In this document: in pieces, positions 24,674 to 37,048 of the stretch
Position numbering within the stretch: the first letter of the stretch is position 1
Layout of the letters: each line of letters starts with the position of its first letter
NCBI GenBank assembly: GCA_034440615.1
Contig: JAOTOM010003997.1
Location: forward strand, 91,001 to 155,000
Length of the DNA stretch: 64,000 bases
From: Ashinkailepas kermadecensis
Taxonomy: Eukaryota; Arthropoda; Thecostraca; Neolepadidae
Direction of reading: 5' to 3'
The notes under the pieces: generated by a model
Databases searched by the model: none
What the model was told of the DNA's origin: nothing
Seen by the model: the letters and a program-made list of their open reading frames with translations, nothing else
Position numbers and translations under genes: made by a program

Positions 24674-25140
24674 ATGACATACCTGAGTTCTATAGAAGGT
24701 ATCTACCCGATTGTGTTACCATGTACAATCTCTTCAGCATCTGGTCCTAACGGAGAAGTACCAGATTATGTGAGATGCCGTCCCATCGGGAAGCTCCCAA
24801 GACAGACAATGGTATGGATAGCGATCTCTCCAAAGGGGATGTCCAAGCCTGTTATGATCCCAAGCCGCGCCAACGTTGGTCTGATATCTACCATGACAGG
24901 GTTCGCAGGCAAGTGTTTTCGCCCTTTATTAATCGCATGTCTCATGATATGTATTCGGTTTTATATTCATTTTGGCCGGACCTGGATGCCGCCCACTATG
25001 CTCGTGACACCCTAAGTTCTTTAAACTGCTGGAGTACCATTCATAAACCGCTATCGTAACCCTCAGAATGTTCCTCAACTTCGATAGATTGAAAGCTTTT
25101 GGGGAATCTTAAAGCAAGAAGTTTAACGAGGAGGGTGTGA
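24674..25140 (+). pseudogene. Tc1/mariner-superfamily transposase remnant, frameshifted and interrupted by stops
   Basis: DDE transposases of this superfamily cut and paste DNA elements at TA sites. Frame 2 reads VPDYVRCR and then TMVWIAISPKGMSKPV, a typical block before the second catalytic Asp. After a frameshift near 24865, frame 1 reads FWPDLDAAHYARDTL, matching the family WPDLAS.HYA motif with the second Asp. The frame returns to 2 at 25055 for RNPQNVPQLR, a stop, then IESFWGILKQEV, the NP.NVPQLRPIE.FW block with the third acidic residue. At least two frameshifts and two stops make it inactive. The N-terminal helix-turn-helix region was not recognised upstream. A TA microsatellite starts just after it, at about 25190; TA is the target of this superfamily, although TA tracts are common throughout the window. 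Confidence 0.85.
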
Positions 25141-25187
25141 CACAGCTCCCGGGGTCCAATTGAATCATCTATATCTTTATATGACTA

Positions 25188-25197
25188 TGTATATAGG

Positions 25198-25273
<76 letters not shown>

Positions 25274-25281
25274 GATATATA
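25188..25281. repeat. (TA)n microsatellite
   Basis: About 90 bp, just downstream of the mariner remnant. Confidence 0.98.
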
Positions 25282-25944
25282 GGGAGCTAAAGATAAACAT
25301 AAGCTGGCGACCGTCAGCCGGTGATCTACACCTGGTTCACTGAAGCGTATCGAATAGCCAATCAGATGCTTTAGTTTTGCATCTAATTTCGACGTTTGAA
25401 GTATAAAGAGACCGTGGAGATATTGATGCCACAATTTTGTCCAACCAATTAGTGGACACTTGTTAGTGTCTTCAGATTCATGCAACATAACCCATTCAGC
25501 CATGTTTTTCTTACATCAGAATGCAGGATAAGTCATTGGTCGCCAGTGATTGGTATGTGAACGATTTCCAGCACGCCTGCGCCACGGTCGTGTTCGTACT
25601 AATGTGCATGGGCGCCACAATACCTCTGAGTAACACATGTGAGTGCAGCATATTTCGACCACCACTCCACCGCTCAGCTCTTGAGCCAGTCGCTCATCGC
25701 TGCAGATGCGGACACGATGACTATATATTAAAGCCCCGCGACGCCCTCGACTGCGAGCACCGACTGGAGAACGCTCGAAACTCGTCCAGCCAGCAGTTTT
25801 CAGGACATCGACTCCTTGAGACTGAGAGCCGCCGGGCCTTTTCACAGCGCTTACTGAATACCGGAAACGCGATGGAAATTTGCGACGCGCGCAGATGTAG
25901 CGACAGCCTCCTGTGTGCTGTGTCGTTCAGTGAAGCTATAAAAA

Positions 25945-25946
25945 TA

Positions 25947-26012
<66 letters not shown>
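25945..26012. repeat. (TA)n microsatellite
   Basis: Nearly pure TA, about 65 bp. Confidence 0.98.
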
Positions 26013-26013
<1 letters not shown>

Positions 26014-28540
26014 GAAGTGGAATCAGGTCCAATAACGCTAGATTGTACACCGTCTAGTCCTTTCAGACCACTGGGTTGACTACCCAATGTCATGTCGTTC
26101 GAAGGTATGGGCAGGCTATATTGGCTTGCCAATGGGGTTTCCCCTGTGTCTCTAGTATACATATTTCGGAAGCTGACTTTCAAGCCTAAATCTGACCCCA
26201 CCCCACCAGACCTACCCTGCCCTGGTCCCTTTTTACTATGATCAATACGTGTATAAATGCATTCGCTTAAATATTAGTTCTTGGGAAGCAATGCCGAAAT
26301 ATAACAAGCTCCACTTCCTCAAGCCATTTCCAGGGATGTATGTAAAGACCGTATGTTAACATAATATGACATGTGGTAGCTGCATTATCGGTCAAAATAC
26401 GAATTTGAGATATATTTGGGACTCTCCATAATCAGGGCTTTAGCGGTACCAGGTGATCAGTGAGATATGTTTGGGAATCTTCATAATCAGGGCTCTCTAG
26501 CGGTAGTGGGTGGCCAGTGAGAACAGTGGGTGATCAGTGACGATGGTGGACGATCAGTAACCGTGACGACCGGTCGCTGCTGTACCGCATGCTGCAGGTA
26601 CATGTGTGATGTGTGATAATGGTGTCACGTGATCCGGAACGGACGCCGATCGAGCGCGGTGTGGACAACTTTTTCAGTTAGCCATGAGCCCAGCATAGCA
26701 ACTGGTCAACTGGCAATAAATTGCTGATCCATTTGCATTTGACAGCAGCGTTGATTTATTGACACCAAGTAACGCCACTAAATCACAACACTAAAAATTA
26801 CTATATAGGTGCGGCAGGCAAGGAGAGCCCCCGAGTGTTCTGCGCGCGGGGCTGCTCGGAACGGAATTGTTGCAGGTGCTTGACCTGCCGATAGCTGTGA
26901 CGGTCTCACTAAGCCTCACTAAACTCACTGCATCACGTTTGGCACATCGTTTGCCCTGTTAGTGCACTATATACATGCACGGGAACACGAGTGCACCACA
27001 CCGCCCTTGGTAGGAACGTTGTCAAGCTCTATACATGGTGTGCTTCAGCGGCGGTGTAGTTTGCCTTGGGGCGCAAATCCAGAAACATGTGCACCTGATG
27101 TAATGTGAGTTTGAAGTGAAGATGTGTAGGAACGCAATGTTGTGGTGCCCGGAACGTTTTCCGTGTGGTTTCCGTGTGGTTTCCGTGAGCCAAGTGTTCA
27201 GTTTTCGACACGGTTGGCCCGACCACTGCTGGCCGATAGATCCATCGGCCACCGCAGTATTGAAAACCTGGATCGGCGATCTCTCATCCACCCGGGAAGG
27301 TCTGTTTCAGCTGCGTTTCTGGCAACAAGAGAGCACACATAGCTGTAGTCACTCCAGCATGCACGGCTTGTGGATGCCTATCGGAAGTGCATGCGGACGC
27401 TGTTTTTTTCCAGGGGTGTATCATGTGACACGCGGTGTACGCTGCACCTGCAGACAGTCGAGGCCGGCCCTTGGCGCTGCAGCCTTCACCTATGTGGTCT
27501 GCTGACCGCGTGTACACACTGCCCGCCGCTCGTCACCACCTATGTGGTCTGCTGACCGCGTGTACACGGTCTGGTGACCCGCCGCTCGTCACCAGACCGT
27601 GGGCGGGCCCTGGCACAGCCTGACCGGGGCGGCAGGGCGTCAGTTAACCTGACAGACATGTGCATCAGAGTGCCTCCATACCAGTCCTCCACCTCTCTCA
27701 CCTCATCCTATCCCACACCCCACACAAAGTCCTACAAACCGGCAGGCGGCGATATAGGTGATACAGTTTACATCGCCGCGCCCTGTCAGCTGGTGCCTGG
27801 CGGATGTACTTTGTAGACCTTTGGTCGCGTCTAGTGCGGGCTATCAAAATCAACTCGCATCGTGCATACTCTCGACCTAATGAACACCGCTTTTCTTCAG
27901 CTCGGGAAGCACCTCTTCAGGCTTCACAGGGGTGGCATAAATACTACACTCGGACCACGAATACGCAATACCCACAGTCGAGCATACAACGCACACCGCG
28001 AACACGTTACACCCACATTGCGAACACACTACACCCACACTACACCCAGACTACACCGACACTACGAGCAGACCGCACACACACCACAAAACACTAACTA
28101 CACTCACACCTCAGAAGCTTCCGACATTACCACCTGGTAGCAGGCTAGGTAGTCACTCATCAATAACAACATTGCGCCGTAGAAAGCCTAAGGTTCATCT
28201 TCGGCATCATTTCCATCTGGATTCGTGCCCTTCCATACAAGGTCTTCATGTGCAGAAAATCACCAGCAAATTCCCGTTGCAAACAGATTGATGTTGCTAA
28301 GAAAAACAAACTGTTGATATCAATCTACATAATGTAAATGTTGGGAATATTAGTGTTTGTGAGGAGCCGACCCCGGTGTCGCATCTGCAGTGGCTACATT
28401 ATTGCATTGTTCGCCCATTAACGCCATAGGATTAAAAGTAAACTTGCTCAGAGTTTTGGAGGTTGAGTCTCTGTTGCCGCCCTTCTCGGCCTCCCATGTT
28501 CCCATGTCACTGAGCGGTAGCCGTCACCTCAGAAGCCCGG
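26013..28540. other. Mostly single-copy region
   Basis: Apart from the duplication near 26400, there is a two-copy repeat at about 27488-27600 (ctatgtggtctgctgaccgc) and ACAC-rich sequence at 28000-28095. No exon recognised. Confidence 0.45.
26400..26560. repeat. Two-copy ~55-bp duplication plus gatcagtga repeats
   Basis: gagatatatttgggactctc...ataatcagggct...agcggta occurs twice, followed by several gtgggtgatcagtgacg-like units. Confidence 0.75.
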
Positions 28541-29260
28541 CTGAGACGTCAGTCGATGTGTCTGGCGGCGTCTGCTTGACGACCAACACCGTGGTGAACA
28601 TGTCGCCATGAGTTTGCCGCCTCCGACCTGACGGCTGCCGATTTGGCGGGGCCTTACCGCTCGCCACTTGATGACTGTGCTGGGCCGGACGCTGCTGGCC
28701 GGTTTTTGTCGTGTCGGCGCGACGGCCGGCGCTGCGCCGCCTTCAACTGGTGCGCTGCAATGCGCGCCGGCGCGCCGTGTTTGCGTCTGACCGCTGACGG
28801 TGAAACAGAGCGCGAGCGCACGCAAACACGGCGTCGAACGCGGCCCGCTAATGGATCGGCCGCTCACGGCGTAACCGGAGCCGGCCTGTTTGTGCGTGCA
28901 CCCACCCACCGCACTGCCGGTGCGCACCGTGCCCGTCTGCCCAGTGACTGTGTGCGTTACCGCTACCTACCCGTCCTGGCCCGGTGGCCCCGAGCTGGCC
29001 GCTCGTGGCGAGGCCGTCCGCACCGCGTGTCCGTCTTCGGCACCGGCCGGCGCTGTCGTACACGCCGGCGCGGTGCTGCACCCGACCCAGCTGCTTCCAG
29101 TTAACTCCGTGCGCGGACGGTGTGACGCGCAGAACACGGCTTGCCGGTGCCGTGGCGCCTGGTCTGAGGCGCGGCGGGGCGGGCCGGCTCGGCGGGCCGG
29201 CTCGTGCGGGCCACCCGTCACGAGGTGGCAACACACCAGCCGTTCATCCCCTTGGAGGAC
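28541..29260. other. CpG-rich GC-rich segment
   Basis: About 700 bp of very high CpG density, open in several frames on both strands as expected for GC-rich DNA. No domain is recognisable. It could be an unmethylated CpG-rich regulatory region or decayed array; neither can be shown. Confidence 0.4.
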
Positions 29261-29689
29261 TGGAGAACGGTGTGTGTGTGTGTGACGAGTTACAAGGAGG
29301 TTCGCGCTGGACCGGTACGAGTCACCACCGCTGGTCTCCGCGGGAGTCTGGCTAATATCGGATGGTGGCAGACAGGGGCGGTGCCTTTGTCAGCCACCTT
29401 CAGGGAGGCTGGGTGGGCTACACCTCATCCGCACCTGAGGAGAGCAGTGGAAGATGGGCGGTCTCCCCGTACACGCTGTATATCCACGCACAGCTGTAGC
29501 TTCTGTGCCGTGAAGCCGGTCCTCAGGCTCCTGCTGCTGTGGGACGACTCACCTGTTCCTGTAACGTTCTCAATGATGCAATTCCTCAGACACAACACCT
29601 CGGCTATGATAGCCGCAGGCCCCCAGGGTACGGCAAGCACTCTCAAGGGTGTGCTACGAACCATCAGGAAGTCAGAGTGTGGTACAACT

Positions 29690-30120
29690 ACTCCGCTATG
29701 GTATATATTATCAGGACTGCGCTACACCTCTGCTGTGGCACAGCTACTCTGCTATGGTGCAGATCCCAGGTCTGCGCTACACCTCCTTTGCCGTGGCACA
29801 GCTACTCCGCTATGGTGCAGATCCCAGGACTGCGCTACACCTCCTTTGTCGTGGTACACCTCCTCTGCTATGGTGCAGATCCTCAGGACTGCGCTACACC
29901 TCCTTTGCCGTGGTACACCTCCTCTGCTATGGTGCAGATCCTCAGGTCTGCGCTACACCTCCTTTGCCGAGGCACGGCTATCCTGCTATAGTGCAGATCC
30001 TCAGGACTGCGCTACACCTCCTTTGCCGTGGTACACCTCCTCTGCTATGGTACAGATCCTCAGGACTGCGCTACACCTCCTCTGCCGAGGTACGGCTATC
30101 CTGGTATGGTACAGATCCCC
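29690..30120. repeat. 59-bp minisatellite, ~7 copies
   Basis: Unit: tatggtgcagatcctcagga, ctgcgctacacctcctttgc and cgtggtacacctcctctgc. The internal repeat tacacctcctttgc/tacacctcctctgc shows that the unit is itself partly duplicated. Confidence 0.95.
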
Positions 30121-30575
30121 AGGACTGCGCTACACCTCCTCTGCCGTGGTACAGCCCGCGTCGGACCGGGGCAGGGGCGCTACACCTCCTCTGCCGTGGT
30201 ACAGCCCGCGTCGGACCGGGGCAGGGGCGCTACACCTCCTCTGCCGTGGTACAGCCCGCGTCGGATCGGGGCAGGGGCGCTACACTTCCTCTGCCGTGGT
30301 ACAGCCCGCGTCGGACCTGGCGGGGCACCTCCTCTGGCGGTACAGCCCGCGTCGGACCGGGGCAGGGGCGCTACACCTCCTCTGCCGTGGTACAGCCCGC
30401 GTCGGACCGTGGCAGGGGCGCTACACTTCCTCTGCCGTGGTACAGCCCGCGTCGGACCGTGGCAGGGGCGCTACACCTCCTCTGTCGCGGTACAACCCGT
30501 GTCGGACCGTGGCAGGGGCGCTACACTTCCTCTGCCGTGGTACAGCCCGCGTCGGACCGGGGCAGGGGCGGTGCA
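30121..30575. repeat. 50-bp minisatellite, ~9 copies, derived from the 59-bp array
   Basis: Unit: acacctcctctgccgtggta followed by cagcccgcgtcggaccgggg and caggggcgct. The first 20 bases are the same as part of the preceding 59-bp unit; the rest is new. Confidence 0.96.
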
Positions 30576-31250
30576 CGGCCACACGTGAAGACGAATGATG
30601 ACGGCTGGAGACAGCGCGTGTGTTCCGACACGTAACGGTGCGACCGACCACCGGGCGCACGGCGCCGCCCATTCGTCTTGGCCGGATGCTCCGATTACCG
30701 CCACCGCTTCCCGGGCTAATTGTATTTTTAACAAGCGCCAGCATCCCTCACCCATTATCTCTCATCAGGTAATTAGAGTATATCTAATCAGGTATGCAGT
30801 TGGCTCGGCGGGGATGCAGATGAGAAACTCGACCGTGTCCCAACTCGCCGGGGCGGGCTCCCCTGCCGCCGACTCCCGCGTGATAGGACGTCACGGAGCG
30901 CGCCGACCTTGCCGCTCAAACCGACTTATGCGGCTCGTTTGGTAGACATCGCGACTCACGATCTATCTGGCAGTCAGCAATAGCATGGGATTATGGGATT
31001 AGCAATAGCATGGGATAGCCCGGGGCGAAGATGGGACGTGCCTCTGTGTGGCTGGTCTGGCGGGGCTGCCGGCCGGTTCTGGCCAGCAACCGCGTGTGCA
31101 ACGGCCCTGTCAACCAACCAAAACAGCCTCACCAGCGCCGACATCAATTAGGCTAGCCTTGCTTCAGCGCGTCGTAACCTTCATAAATAACTTCCTCAGC
31201 CCAGTTCGTCAATTGTCAACCACGTGTTTTTTGTTGTTGTTGCCGCGCGC
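30576..31250. other. Single-copy spacer
   Basis: Includes a small duplication of agcaatagcatgggat near 30975-31015. No gene recognised. Confidence 0.45.
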
Positions 31251-31254
31251 CACG

Positions 31255-31405
31255 AACTTGGATACTTCCGTAGATGCTAGACTAGACGAATATAAAAATA
31301 CTTCCGTAGATGCTAGACTAGACGAATACTAGACTAGCGTAAATACTGGACTTCCGTAGATGCTAGACTAGACGAATACTAGACTAGCGTAAATACTGGA
31401 CGAAT
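31255..31405. repeat. ~50-bp tandem repeat built on ctagactag
   Basis: cttccgtagatgctagacta followed by gacgaatactagactagcgt and aaatactgga, two to three copies. Rich in the palindromic tctagact/agtctag strings. Confidence 0.88.
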
Positions 31406-31669
31406 AAGACTAATTGAGAAGATGGCCAATGTTTCTGTCAGGCCGGCTGATGCCGACCGGGACGGTCAGTTGTGGTGCACTGATCTGCACTGTGCACAGT
31501 TGTGGTGCACTGATCCGCGGCCGCAGCACGCTGTGCACCATTCACTGTCCGCCGCGCACTGTGCAGGGTGCATTCACCAGGCATCGGCCGGGGTGCATTA
31601 TTCAGAGCTGCTGCAAGCGGCCTATAAACCAGCGGTTGGTGACGTGCGTGCCGTGCCGGTGACGGCTAG

Positions 31670-32340
31670 CGGTGCTACCGTCCGAGGTCAGGTCAGGTCG
31701 CAGGCTGCTTACAGCATCACTGCCCGAGGTCAGATCAGGTCAGGCCAGGCCGCAGGCGGCAGACAGAACCACCGGCCGAAGTCAGGTCAGGTCAGGCCGC
31801 AGATTGTTGACAGCACCACCACCCGAGGTCAGGTCATGTCATGTCAGATCAGGTCGCAGACTGCTGACAGCTGTCAAGTCAGGTCAGGTCAGGCCGCAGG
31901 CTGCTTACAGCACCGCCCGTGGTCAGGTCAGGTCAGGTCAGACTGCAGACTGCTGACAACACCACCGCCCGTGGTCAGGTCAGGTCTAGCCGCAGACTGC
32001 GGACAGCACCACCACCCGAGGTCAAGTCAGGCTGCAGACTGCTGACAGCACCACCACCTGAGGTCAGGTCAGGTCAGACAACAGACTGCTGACAACACCA
32101 CCGTCCGTGGTCAGATCAGGTCGGGTCAGGCTGCAGACTGCTGACAGCACCACCACCCGAGGTCAGGTCAGGTCAGGCCGCAGACTGCTGACAACACCAC
32201 CGCCCGAGGTCAGGTCAGGTCAGGTCAGGTCAGGTCAGGTCATGCCGCCGACTGCTGACAACAACACCGCCCGAGGTCATGTCAGGTCAGGTCAGGCCGC
32301 AGACTGCTGACAGCACCGCCACCCGAGGTCAGGTCAGACC
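31670..32340. repeat. Minisatellite with embedded variable (AGGTC)n
   Basis: A core of ccgcagactgctgacagcac plus caccacccg alternates with runs of aggtc pentamers whose number differs from unit to unit (about two to eight; longest at 32208-32247). Unit length therefore varies. The pentamer run contains many overlapping AGGTCA hexamers, the half-site of many nuclear receptors. Confidence 0.93.
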
Positions 32341-32424
32341 AGCGATGCCTGGCCGGAGGATCGTCAGAGGCTCGGTCCAAGAACGACCCCCAGACACAGA
32401 AAGTATTTTGGTGGCGCGGCGAGA

Positions 32425-32525
32425 AATATCTTTGGCTGGTGGAAGCAAGGATGTTTTTGGCTAGTGGAAGCAAGAATGTTTTTGGTTGGTCAGAGGAACA
32501 ATGTCTTCGGTTGGTGGCAACAGGG
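32425..32525. repeat. ~28-bp degenerate repeat
   Basis: Three copies of tttggctggtggaagcaaga atgttt-like units. Confidence 0.75.
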
Positions 32526-32638
32526 TCGCAACAGGCATCTCTATGTTGGAAGCCGAAACGTATTTTTGATGAAAGATGCAGTTTGGGGGAAATCTGTAAC
32601 CTTGCGTCGGGTGACTGATGCGTGAAGGAAGATGAGAG

Positions 32639-32712
32639 CGTGGAGGTGTGGCGCATGCTGAAGATGTATACTCCGTGGAGGTGTGGCGCATGCTGAAGAT
32701 GTATACTCCGTG
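32639..32712. repeat. ~35-bp duplication
   Basis: tggaggtgtggcgcatgctg aagatgtatactccg occurs twice in tandem, exactly. Confidence 0.92.
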
Positions 32713-33286
32713 CGACGCTAACTCAGTGTTGGCCTCCCCCCCCCCCCGAGCTCTTGTGGGGGCCCAGAGGATGACCAGCTCAATGGACACAACCAGACAC
32801 GGTAGAGACTTCTCAGATTTCTCAGAGTATCATCGTGGTTCTCTGTTAAGAGCCACCCTTTTTAGAACTTTATCATTTAAACTGTTCCAAAGACTTGCTC
32901 CCTGGCAAGACGTTTGCACACGGTGGAGCAGGAAGTCGTCCATAGCTATCAAAGCCCATCGTCCATTATCTTCCGAGACTCTTAATTCGTCCCGATCCAA
33001 CAGTTTTTCAGTGAGAAACAGGGATTTTTATTTCACATTTCAGAATCACCATGCAGTTTTATCGTTCGATACATGCATACCATCACTCGTCAGAGTGGCT
33101 TCTTCGCATCCCAGTAACCCTCTCATCAGTGGTTTATATCACCGCATCTCTTTCCTCTTCGGAGTGGTCTACACATCAGCGCACCATCCCTCTACGGAGT
33201 AGCTTAAGTATATCCTTGTGTCCCGGTCTTCTCCAGAGTGGTTTATGCTTCTGCGTCCGGGCCCCCTCCAAGCTGTGCGGGAAAAA

Positions 33287-33828
<542 letters not shown>

Positions 33829-33849
33829 GCGACAAGTTGTTCGCCGTAC

Positions 33850-34080
33850 GTATGTTGCTCGGCGAGTGCGGCGTTGACTGAGTGCCAGTGCTGGTGAGGT
33901 CTCAGCCAGCAAGTGTTGCTCGGCGAGTGCGGCGTTGACTAAGTACCAGAGCTGGTGAGGTCTCAGCCAGCACGTGTTGCTCGGCGAGTGCGGCGTTGAC
34001 TGAGTGCCAGAGCTGGTAAGGTCTCAGCCAGCACGTGTTGCTCGGCGAGTGCGGCGTTGACTGAGTGCCAGTGCCGGTGA
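33850..34080. repeat. 61-bp minisatellite, four copies
   Basis: Unit includes gttgctcggcgagtgcggcg, ttgactgagtgccag and ggtctcagccagca. The fourth copy runs into CpG-rich unique DNA. Confidence 0.95.
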
Positions 34081-35647
34081 CTTCTCAGCCACCGGCCGGC
34101 GCCCGGAATGCGGCGCGTTTTTGTGGCCGACGTCCGAGGGTAAACACCGCCTGCTGGCCGCTGCCGTCGCCTCCCCAGTCGATGCTGCCCAGGCGACCGG
34201 CGCCGCGCCGGATGCCGCCGACACCGTCAATATTTAAAAACGCATTACCCCTGTTTGAAATGAATTAACTGGCAAATAAAGGGCTCAGCTTGAAGTTCCG
34301 CCGGTCGTTCAGCGACGAGGCGAGGTCGGCGGCGACTCTTCTGACGTGGTGAGACGGGCTCAGAATGTCTGCAACTCGGCGCAGCAAACCAGGAAGGGTG
34401 CCCAAGGCTGCTCACCAAACCCTCCTAGTGATGAGGCGGCCTTGTCGCCATCGTGTAGGGGTGTGGACAATTGTCGATTTATTCGTTCCTTGCCGGCCGT
34501 GCTCATCGGCGTGGCTCGTGGTGGTAGAAATAAGCTTCACCTTAAGATTCGCTCCCCTCCCTTCTGCAGCCTAATCCAGAATCAATGATGTTAGGTGGTC
34601 TTGTAAGCAGCGGGCGTGTGCCTATTGCGGCATAATTGCACGTGCTGGCTGGCTGCATCTGATACCGCACTCGGCGTTACATTTTCCCCTTTTGTCATCG
34701 AATCGCTTTGTGAAATAAGCTGTCCAAACTACTGGTTGTTCACAGCTGCTATGCTGGTGAACAACTGTGAGGGGCCGTTTCTGGCGCTTGCAATGCTATA
34801 GGAGGACCACCTTTTAGTTTACTGTTTCATTTTTGTGTTCATTTTCACAGCGTTTGAATCAGTTTGCATGAGTTTCAATGTTTTGTTTACCTTGAGATAA
34901 CATCTCATATCCATTTATTGCACGTTCTTATCCATACGGCATTTACTTCTAGCTTATGCAGCATTCATTTACAGCATGGATGTCGATTTCCATACTTTCG
35001 AGGCGGGCGTTCCCCCTTGTTGTCTTGCCCTCTCCAACAATTGAAACTTTTAACATATAGGGTAGGTCGTATAGGATAGGCCTCCCCAATCGATTTGGAT
35101 TCGCCCGTTGCCTCCATTCAATTTACCCCCTCCCCTCCCTTCCCCCCCCAACAACAACAAAAATCAACTCCTCTGATTTATAGTCATTTATTTTGCGATG
35201 TCTCTTTGCGATTCTTTGCTTTTTCCGCTTGACGTCCCCGGTAAATATATTTTAGATCTGTTGGTGATGGTGTAAATTCATCAAAATAATTTGTGTGGTA
35301 TAAATGTGGTAAACAATACACATTGCTTGGCGTCTACCTTTTCCAAATCATTTTACCATAGACAATATCCTAACCAAAAAGTTAGACTTAGAGCTTCCCG
35401 GTATTACCTGGCTCTGTTAATCGATAAAAAACAGCCAATTATTGATCCTTCTTGGTCATGTGCTGTCCTTCGAGGCAACTCCCGGTCCATTTAGGTACTG
35501 TTTGTGCATCTGTTTCTGTACTTTGCAGGATAACTGACAACTATGCTCGCACTGCTTGAATGCACAATACCCTGTGATGCAATATCTCTGAGCACGTTCT
35601 ATTGCCAGAGGCTAGAAGTTTAACTGTTGATGCAGCTGATGCACTTT

Positions 35648-35654
<7 letters not shown>
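34081..35654. other. Single-copy region
   Basis: CpG-rich to about 34250, then AT-richer. No exon recognised in 1.5 kb. Confidence 0.45.

Positions 35655-35707
<53 letters not shown>
35655..35707. repeat. (TA)n microsatellite
   Basis: About 50 bp of pure TA. Confidence 0.98.
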
Positions 35708-35710
<3 letters not shown>

Positions 35711-35929
35711 CTTGTTCTAGATCGAAGGTGGCACTCAGTTTAAATAGTTATTAGTAGTTATTGATTGGCTTTACGACACGTTGACTTTTGTGTCATATAG
35801 CTTCGCTAATCCCTCACGTCGATTAGTCGCGATCGAAGAGTAGCGACAGTCACGACGGGTGGGACTCGAACACATCATCTTTCGGCTGGGAGACAGTTTG
35901 CCGTTGTCCATGCTGTGTTGACACTTTGT

Positions 35930-37048
35930 CGTTGTCCACCTTCTGACTGCTGTTGCTGTGGCGACCATGTATCTCTGTCTCATCCTCTGGCTGCTGTAGC
36001 GCCCTTGTGTCTCTGCCCCGTCCTCTGGCTGCTGTGGCGCCCCTGTGTCTCTGACCCGTCCTCTGGCTGCTGTGGCGCCCCTGTGTCTCTGTCCCGTCCT
36101 CTGGCTGCTGTGACGCCCCTGTGTCTCTGACCCGTCCTCTGGCTGATGTGGCGCCCCTGTATATCTGACCCGTCCTCTGGCTGCTGTGGCGCCCCTGTGT
36201 CTCTGACCCGTCCTCTGGCTGCTGTGACGCCCCTGTATCTCTGCCCCGTCCTCTGGCTGCTGTGGCGCCCCTGTGTCTCTGTCCCGTCCTCTGGCTGCTG
36301 TGGCGCCCCTGTATCTCTGCCCCGTCCTCTGGCTGCTGTGGCGCCCCTGTATCTCTGCCCCGTCCTCTGGCTGCTGTGGCGCCCCTGTGTCTCTGTCCCG
36401 TCCTCTGGCTGCTGTGGCGCCCCTGTATCTCTGACCCGTCCTCTGGCTGCTGTGGCGCCCCTGTGTCTCTGCCCCGTCCTCTGGCTGCTGTGGCGCCCCT
36501 GTGTCTCTGCCCCGTCCTCTGGCTGCTGTGGCGCCCCTGTGTCTCTGACCCGTCCTCTGGCTGCTGTGGCGCCCCTGTGTCTCTGACCCGTCCTCTGGCT
36601 GCTGTGGCGCCCCTGTGTCTCTGACCCGTCCTCTGGCTGCTGTGGCGCCCCTGTGTCTCTGTCCCGTCCTCTGGCTGCTGTGGCGCCCCTGTATCTCTGC
36701 CCCGTCCTCTGGCTGCTGTGGCGCCCCTGTGTCTCTGTCCCGTCCTCTGGCTGCTGTGGCGTCCCTGTGTCTCTGCCCCGTCCTCTGGCTGCTGTGGCGC
36801 CCCTGTATCTCTGCCCCGTCCTCTGGCTGCTGTGGCGCCCCTGTGTCTCTGCCCCGTCCTCTGGCTGCTGTGGCGCCCCTGTGTCTCTGCCCCGTCCTCT
36901 GGCTGATGTGGCGCCCCTGTATCTCTGCCCCGTCCTCTGGCTGATGTGGCGCCCCTGTTCTCTGTATCTCTGCCCCGTCCTCTGGCTGATGTGGCGCCCC
37001 TGTATCTCTGCCCCGTCCTCTGGCTGCTGTGGCGTCCCTGCATCCCTG
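35930..37048. repeat. 38-bp minisatellite, ~29 copies
   Basis: Unit: cctctggctgctgtggcgcc followed by cctgtgtctctgccccgt. gacc, gtcc and gccc variants, tgtatc versus tgtgtc, and occasional ctgatg distinguish units. It is open in all three minus frames (436- and 379-residue ORFs of Arg/Gly/Gln repeats) because no frame of the unit has a stop. Confidence 0.97.

Noticed and set aside
28541..29260. Multi-frame ORFs in CpG-rich DNA as a gene
   Set aside because: High GC removes stops in several frames on both strands at once; the peptides are Arg/Ala/Pro-rich with no domain.
35855..35885. tRNA or tRNA-derived SINE (gactcgaac resembles a reverse-strand B box)
   Set aside because: The T-arm does not pair well and no A box or acceptor stem could be found at the right spacing.
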